Assembly: GCF_965638725.1 (NCBI RefSeq)
Contig: NC_134950.1
Span: forward strand, 3,968,101-4,032,100
Source of the DNA: Aptenodytes patagonicus
Taxonomy: Eukaryota > Chordata > Aves > Sphenisciformes > Spheniscidae
Length of the DNA stretch: 64,000 nt
Reading direction: 5' to 3'
Positions 56,201-64,000 of this stretch are shown here, piece by piece; within the stretch, counting starts at the first letter, position 1; every line of letters begins with the position of its first letter. The notes beneath the pieces are model-generated. The model had not been told where the DNA came from, made no database searches, and saw nothing but the letters and a program-made list of their open reading frames with translations. The position numbers and the translations under genes were made by a program.

Positions 56201-59200
56201 CTTTTTTCAGCAGTGATTCTCTTGCTGACTATGCAGTAACATGGGATTTTGTACGCTTATTTTTCCTTTGTCTTGAAATTTTTCACTTTTGCAGAATCGT
56301 CGTGTACTCATGTATACTTAGTGGTGCGTTGTAATGTATACAGAAAGAGTGCAGAGGAACAGCCAAACCTTCCTGACTTCCAGGAAAGTACCGCTTTCAC
56401 AATTTGTATACCCTCTCCTGCACTGCTATCACCACCAGTCTTCCTCTATTTCACAGAAGGGTGGTAAAGTAAGTTAAATGCTTTAACTCTGTAAGAGAAA
56501 ATATGTCTTAGATTATCATACAATAGTCTGTTCTTCTACCCACTTTGAACAGTACAGGAGGGAAAGATTTTTCCATTTCAGAAAACAGCCCTTCTAAATA
56601 CTTTTGGCCTTCCAGAAACTGCAGGGATCAAGTTGATGAACGCGGTAAACTTTGCAAACATACACAGTTCTCACTAATTAGGAACTTCACATGCGAAATG
56701 AAAGTCCTGTTTGTGTCAACTAAGCATGTGCTGACAATAGCTTTACAAAACTTGTAAGACTTGTCAAAATTTTGTTGTGTATTGTCTCTCTTATTTCAAG
56801 TTTTAGCGGAATACTTGGTCATATTTTTAGTGACAGAATTTCTAATACTCCAATGCTACCAGAAAATACTACTAAATTTGAAAATTAAGAAAAGTCAACC
56901 TCCAGTATCTTGTTTTCGGTAAGTTATGAACTAAAAAAAAATAGCTGATGGAAAATATTATGTAGTTTTAACTGTAGTGGCTGTGGGTAGGGATCTGTTC
57001 CATGCATTGTCCAATTAATTTGCTTTAGTATCATCCATCCTTTCTGATGTACACACAGAGCAGCCCCCTAGAATGTAAACTATCTCATCCTATTGACTAG
57101 GGAAGTGCTGCACTTTCCAACTCGGTGCAAGGGGGGGTTTGTTTTCTTTTTCCATTTATTGTAATACCCAAGGTTGAACTTAAACTTATTTCCTTATCTG
57201 TTTCATGCTATCAAAATTGGGAAAAATAAAAGACAGACCTGAATAGCATCATCCCCAGATAGACTGGACTTGCGTAGCGTCTCAAGTCTTACACCAGAGT
57301 TGTAATTTGTTAGTACACAGTTCTCTTTGGTAGCCATTACTAAGAAGTAGTGCTTCGAAGAGACTTTTTAGTACTGTCCAGGAAGTTTGTTTTAATCCTC
57401 AGACTGAGATGATGCCCGTATTTTTGTATACTTGTGACTTTTAATAGGTGGTGTCTTTCAGTGTGTTTAGTGAGCACCATAGGTTAGTGCAATTCATTGT
57501 AACTTCTCCATTTTAATTTGTTTTGCTTTTACTGTTCTCTTTTCAGAGTAAACAGTGCTTTTAAATAAAAAGTTTTAGTAAGCATTATTTAATCTGTTTC
57601 TGTAGGCTTTCTTTGCATTTTGTATTAAGGAAAAATATTTCTCCTAAATATCTTTCCTTATAGCCTTGCTGCAGCTGTGAAGCCATGTGATACCTGGTGA
57701 AAGGAAAGTTTTGGTTTTTTTAAACTGTATGACTTCACAAAACTGGACACAGCCAAGGTAGAAGCAAACCACTGATTTAGATAGGAAAGTACTGTTGATA
57801 ATGACATAATCAAGTCAGTCCAAAGCTCGCTTTAATGTTTTTCTTTCTTGTTGCCATCAGTGTTGTATTTTGAATTCTGTTCTCATTGAGCTGTCCACAG
57901 TGCTGCCAAATTTTGTTTGTATTTGGGTTGTGAAACTGATTTTTTTTTTTTAATCACAGATGTGGTGCTAGTAGTTCATTCTCTCCTATTGTAATTTGTT
58001 TGTCCTCTTCTAGTTTTTGCCAGTGCTGCTCAGTTGTGTTTTGTCTTTGTAGGTTTTAGTCTCCATTCAACCTTCATTAAACAGGCAACTGAAAAATAAA
58101 ACTCTTCGTTGCTGAAAGTAGATTTATAAGCTGTTCCTGTGTCAGCCTGTAGTTCTACATTCATCTTAAACTAGCCTAATCTAGTCCTGCTGCAGAAAGA
58201 AATGGTCATGCAGGTGTTAGTGTGGGAGGCTGCCTTTTGTGCTGTTGGGCAGACTGATCCCAACTGAAAACAAGCCCCTTTCATTCTTTGCCTTCATGCC
58301 CCCTCCTAGTTAGTTTTAGCTGCTTTGCTTCTCTGCAGGAACACTCACGACAATGCAAGTTTTGGGATCATAGGGCAGACTGAACAGCTGCGTGAAGGCA
58401 GGACTTCTCTTTCGGTGCTAGTTCTGTCTTACACCAGCTTAAGTTGTATGTGAGCTTATTACGGCCTGAAGTGAAGTTGTTAAGGCCTGGGTGCCAGAGT
58501 TAATATATGCCATGATAGCTCCGCAGTTGTGAAAGTCTCTATCTTTGAGAGAAGTGTTAAAATATTTAACTTCTCAGAGATACAGAATAACTACATACAT
58601 CTGCACTGTTTTGGGCTCCACATGTCTTTCTTAACAGCTCTTCTGGCAACATCCTGTTTGCATTCCCTTGGACAAGTTGCTTTATAATCATGGAGAATAT
58701 GCTTAATGTTAACTCTTTCACCTGTGTGAAGAGTTAAATCACATAACACATAATTCCATAAATATATATAAGTTTGAAGACCGTGTGTTTAAACAGTATG
58801 TGAATTTTATGTCTTACTATGTCACTTCCAACCTGTATTGGGGTGTGACTGAAACAAGGGGGCTGCAGAGCAAAAATTAAGTCTTTAGTCTCTTGAGGAA
58901 TAAACTAATCTCAGCATGTCATCTTGAGGAGCTTGAAAATATACTTTTGAAACTATGTTGGTTTTACAGCGCAGATTTGCGTATAGGGAATCAAGTTGAT
59001 GATTTTGTATGTAGTCTAGAAAAAAAAATAATGTAACTCTTCTGGCCAGACGAGGAGCTGACTTGGCAGACAGTGTTAGATACCGTGGGTGGCTGTTTGA
59101 GCTGCTAATGTCACAGATTGGAGCTTTAGAACTTTCTGTCTTAGTGGTGCTTTTTTTGTGTTCTTAGTTCAGTCATGAAATGTATGTTAGAGATTATTAA

Positions 59201-62200
59201 TGTGAGAAAATAATTTTATTTAAATTTAAATTTAGTAGTAGGAAGTGTGTGTGGATGTACTAATTTGGATTTATTTTAAATAAGCCAATTTTAGAAGAAT
59301 TCCCAAGAGGGGAGGTTTCACTGGCTTAGCTAGATCAATCTGAAAATTGTTTGAAGTTAAACTTGTCATGTAGATGAATAAGGCTTTAAAACATAATTAT
59401 TACTGGGGCCTCGTTATGTACCTTCTGAAACTTGTTTAGCAAGTGTTTACTATTAAAGGACAGGCGTCTGTTCATGCAGAGAGTAAATTCCTATCTAAAT
59501 GTTGCTGTGTTCTTGGCTTCGCTTATCCTTTGATAATGAACTTACTTCATTGTCCTTTCATACAACGTGGGGTTTGCAGTGAATGCTCCCTTTCTACTGT
59601 TTTTTTTAATTAATCCCTCTGTTGGTTGTGCTCTCTTGCCCCATCATACTCCTCCATCGTTTCTGAAATCTTCATTTGCTCCCACGTGGAGGACAAGTCT
59701 GAGGACTTCAGGAGAGCGGGGGTTTTCTTGTTTGTGCTTTTTAACTGCCGGTGAAATGTAAGGTTTCTCAAACAATAGTACTTGTCAACTTCAGCTCTTC
59801 TGGCTTGAATATTTCTGTTGAGAAAGCTAATGAGAGACATAGGTTTAAAAAGGAAACCCCCAAAACCACCAACCCTCCAAACCACAAAACAAAAATAAAA
59901 TAGAGAAGAAACCCAAGTTCAGGTAGAAATGACAATACAGAAGAATGAATGTCTCGGTGAACCAGTACGTTTCTTTTTGGGAAGAGCTTCGGTGTTTAAT
60001 GAGGGAATACTTGGGAATAATTTGTATGGATTCAGAATATTTGCATGAGGGTGTGTTGTTTAAAAAGTGAAAGCTTCATTAAGAAGGAGGAAACTTCCCA
60101 CCGGGGCAAGGAAGTGAAGCTTTATTGTTTGAGTCTTGTTATGTGATTAGAATACAGTAGTGGTATTTTTTTCTAATTGTTTCTGACTTGCAAATCCCCT
60201 GTAATGTAAAATTTCTATGGAGGTATAGGCCTCTGCAGGAAACTTGTATGTGCTTTTTTTTTTTAACTTAACCTTTCACAGAATCCTTAAAATAATGCAC
60301 AGACCAAAAATGGAAATTTACAGGACTAGGTGCCACATGGAGTAACGTTTTAATAGTGACACTGCAGGAGAAAATTAATTATTTCCAGAGGAAAAAAAAA
60401 TCTGTGGGGATTTGGATCTCCCTATAGTAAGATGCTGTTATTTGCAGTCTCCTCCCATGTTGTTGCCGTCATGACTGGGGTGGCACAGTGCCACAGTTGA
60501 GTTTTGGTTTGTATCAACTTAAGCAACTTAAGTTCTCCTATTACAAGAAGCAGGTGGAGGGGAAAAAAACCCCAAGATGTAATAGGAAAAAAAGGTTCTC
60601 ATAGGGGAGTTTTGCTGAAAGCCTACACTCTTGTCATATCTCAGTTATTCCATTATTATGAACCTGCATTTCACCCCTCTTTTCAGCGATGCTGAAAACC
60701 ACAGCCCTATCACTTGAAACCGCATTAGATACTGTTGGATCTCTTGTGTGTTAAAGATGCTCCTACAGCTGCTTTCACTATCTAAAATGATAAAATAAAG
60801 CATAACCTCAGCTCTTAACTGTGAATTTTCTATTTTGAAACTAAGCCACGAGAGTGCTCATGTTTTTGTAGATTAATCCAGTGTGGGTATGGGGAAAGAT
60901 TTCTTTTTTCAAAGAAAGCATGACTGCTTCTGAGTTATAGCTCAACAGTTGAGTTTTGTAAATTAAAAAATATTTTAGGTGTGAAGACAACTTAAAATTT
61001 TTAGACTTTACACAAAAATACTGCTAGCCAAAGTCTGTGGGGATATGAATGTGCTTGCAAAGATACTGTGCAAAATACAGCCATCCTAGCTTATTTCTTT
61101 AATAAGCTGAGGACAAATTATTTCTGTGTTTCATTAAATTGTATACAATGTGAACACCAGAGGGAATGGGGATTTGGGGCCTCTGTGGCACCAGTTTCCA
61201 GCTGGTGAGGCACAGCACACTAGAAAGACATGCCAGTGGCAACAGAGTAAAGCCCAAGCCGTTAGAACTTGTTAAGCTTGGCGGAGCTTGTGTGCATGTG
61301 AACACTGATGTCTCTAATAATATAGAAGGCCAGAGGAGAGGCATGGGATGTAATGGCAAGGGATCTGGAAGGAGAAGGAAGGAAAGGGAAAGGTGTTGGT
61401 AGAAAGGTTAGGGGAGCAACATTATGCTGAGAACTACAACTCTGGTTCAGGTGACTTAATCTGTCCAGTGTCTGCTCGTGAGCTACAATAGAGAGACCAG
61501 TTCTTACTATTTCTAAGGGGGGGGGAAAAATCTATGACATACTGGGATCTTGAGTTATAGAGGTAATGGAGCATCATAGTGAGGTATACAGTACTGATGG
61601 TGTTATTTGATGGCAGTTTGTGTGTGCAAAAGGTGTTGAAGTACATAACGCGGGGGGTTTGGGGCTAAGTACCCCTCTCTGAGCTCAGTTCTGTGCCTGG
61701 CACTAGCTGGAGTGATTCTGTGCTCTCCTCAGGACTGAATGCAAGTTCTTGTTCGTCTGATATTCACACCAAGTAGTTTGATGGAGACCAGTCTGTGCAT
61801 TGAAGTAAATATTGCTGGAAGAGTCAGTACTGATGGATAAAGAAGTCTGTCCTGGTTTTGGACACAGTTTACCAGCCTACCAGTGACTTTAAAAAAAAAA
61901 AAAAAGGGTGGGTTATGTTATTTCATACGTACCTATACAGTCAGCTAATATAGAAGGAGGGGGAGCCACATTTCTTTCCTAACCTAAATGCAATATTTCA
62001 GCAAACAGGGGGTAAAGGAAGGGTAACGTGGGATGAAGAATACAGATTTTCTGGTCTTGCCTTCTATAGGAAAGAAGCATCATGAAGGGAGGAATAGATG
62101 CTAGTGGGTGTTTTTATTCCCCCCATAGAAGATGTGTGTATTCACTACATAGGCCTTTTGGAGTGGCAAAGAACAGGGATTGTATTGCATGGAGGCATTG

Positions 62201-63195
62201 CTCTTTACGAATGCAGAAAATACTATTACAGTCTTTATTTTAAATTGTTAGAAAAGGCATCTGGAATTAGTTCAGCATAATTTTCTAAAGTATAGGAAAG
62301 TGAATGAATCATTATGGTCAAGTGTGATAAATAGCACTAAGAATGTTCTCCATTTCCCCCTTCATCGAGTAGAGGTTTACCTGAAGATGGAGTTATTTTG
62401 TAGTTTGAATTCACATTTAACTTTAAACTGGGTTGCTGACTTGTGGGTAAGCCATAAGCATCCTCTCCATTGTTTGGATGAGGCTCACTATTTGGATGAC
62501 TTAATTCAACGTTGCGGTTTGTAATTAAAAGCATTTCTCTGCATCCCTTAAGAAGCATTTCAGTAGTACTTTGTACAATTTTGCATATAGGGATCGGTTA
62601 AGCCACCTGGATTATTAACAGTAAGGATAGATGTTTTAAGCTCTGTATGCTCCTTGTGTGCTCTGATGGTGCTCTTCTGCCACTTGCCCCACTTGCAGAT
62701 GGCCAGTAGAGTGGTGAGAACCAGCTTGTTAGTATTTGAAAATTTGGAGGATAACTTTGAAGGTCTAGGCTGAAAGGAGAATGTGGGAAGAAAAAGAAAG
62801 TACTAACACTTGGTGTCTTTTGCTAGTTGACATTGTCCAGAAGAAGCTAGAAAGAACTATTCTTAGTTTCTTGCCTGCTGCTTTCTGCTGGAGCATTGAT
62901 CTCTTCCTCTTTGGTTCTCTGGCATTTTGTTCTTGTAGTCTTTCATGTATTCTTATTTGAAATGTGGTCATAACTTACAAAGCAAGCTGGATTGATGTCT
63001 TGTTTCTCCCTTTCATCTCTGACTGCAACACCCGCTCACACTATTGGTGTCTGGGAGTGATTCTGGTCTCTGGATCATATCACTTCTGGCACTATGAAGA
63101 GATCACACTCTGTCTTATGGGGGTCAAAAAGTAACCAGGATAACCAAGGGAGCTATAGATCTGTAACTGATTATTTATTCCAGACAAAATAATTG

Positions 63196-63280
63196 TAGAA
63201 TGGTTTGGGTTGGAAGGGACCTTTAAAGATCATCTAGTCCGACCCGCCTGCCGTGGGCAGGGACATCTTTCACTAGATAA
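63196..63280 (-). mobile_element. CR1 LINE, 85-bp 3' tail
   Basis: The sequence agaatggtttgggttggaag followed by gggacctttaaagatcat and ctagt...cgtgggcagggac is the CR1 3' UTR, as in the copy at 5449 onward. It is very heavily 5'-truncated. Confidence 0.88.
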
Positions 63281-64000
63281 AAGGGTTGACTTGAGAATTA
63301 ACACTGTTTGAATTCTTTTGCAGTAAGTGACAATTATTCCATAAAAATCATGTCTAGATTAGGTCTATTGAACATAATGCGATTACAGGTTTGAAGGCAA
63401 TGCTGTTTATCTAACACTTTGACTCCTTGTTAAGGTTTTTAACTTCATACTACAACGCTAAGGAATTAGAAGCAATCTGGCAGAGTGGGATCCCTAAACT
63501 TTTCAATAGTCATACGTCGGACTTAAAATATGGCCAAATATGAGGACAGGTCCTTCATTTTTGCTCATCAGTATTGAAGCAGCCATAGCTCTGATAGCCC
63601 ACCTTGGCATATGCAATGTGCTGTGGTTAGAAAGTATGTTAGCTGCTCACTGAGAGACCAGAAGAATCTTTAGAGAGGGGCTCCATCAAAAATGATGTGA
63701 ATCCTTGACAGGATCCAGGCACAGTTTATATATGGTCAGAGTGAGAAAAGAAATAACAGAACAGTAACGCATGCAGAGAAAATGAGGAATGCAAGAAGAT
63801 AGTTGAGCTAAGTATCTTTAAGGGTTGGCTTCCACATGTAAATGGAGACACGTGGTGGCCTGGAGTGAGCAGGTGCTTGAGAAAAGTACAGGAACAGACT
63901 GGATGCAATGGGGAACGGGGACACCCCATCCCTGAACAATCTAACTCTGGATAGCATTTGAGGGGCCGTTCCAGGAAAATAATGATTTGCCAGGTGTGGG

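Larger units (their letters stand above)
52772..64000 (+). other. AGO2: Presumed AGO2 intron 1 (continues beyond the window)
   Basis: After the CpG island the DNA is AT-rich and non-coding to the window end. I see poly-A/T runs (for example 61889-61904), a short CR1 tail (63196-63280), and no exon resembling AGO2 exon 2. If the exon 1 call is wrong, this is simply non-coding DNA. Confidence 0.55.

Overview
This window looks like bird nuclear DNA. Multi-exon vertebrate genes are separated by non-coding introns, the interspersed repeats are almost all CR1 LINEs (the dominant avian retrotransposon), and there is one endogenous retrovirus. Everything here was read from the sequence and from general family knowledge; no database was searched.

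Layout. (1) Positions 1-31.3 kb, + strand: the 3' part of PTK2, encoding focal adhesion kinase (FAK). Eight constitutive exons specify the last 338 residues. In vertebrate FAK numbering these are residues 715-1052: the proline-rich linker and the focal-adhesion-targeting (FAT) domain. A 9-base exon at 27301-27309 encodes Pro-Trp-Arg, the neuronal FAK+ insert. The introns hold a tail-to-tail inverted pair of CR1 fragments (4.5-6.5 kb) and a 3.2-kb CR1 with recognisable ORF1 and endonuclease (19.9-23.1 kb). (2) 32.85-34.4 kb, - strand: a complete four-exon RPLP1 gene (acidic ribosomal stalk protein P1) with TATA-like, CCAAT and 5'-TOP promoter features. (3) 35.8-45.6 kb: a CR1 element (+) split by an 8.03-kb endogenous retrovirus on the - strand. 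The retrovirus has paired 633/636-bp LTRs, gag, pro, pol and env remnants and a canonical -1 frameshift heptamer, but many inactivating lesions. (4) 45.6-52.2 kb: intergenic, with another CR1 at 49.3-50.1 kb. (5) 52.2-53.6 kb: a strong CpG island holding a short first coding exon that I read as AGO2 exon 1 (+). The rest of the window to 64 kb is then AGO2 intron 1.

PTK2 followed head-to-tail by AGO2 is the known vertebrate arrangement (human 8q24.3), which supports the AGO2 call. RPLP1 between them is not the human arrangement and deserves a synteny check. The genes do not form a functional unit: FAK signals at focal adhesions, RPLP1 is part of the ribosomal GTPase stalk, and AGO2 is the small-RNA slicer.

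I found no CRISPR array, tRNA or rRNA. The most noteworthy items are the PWR microexon, the retrovirus whose LTRs look young while its genes are dead, its retained GGGAAAC frameshift site, and the position of RPLP1.
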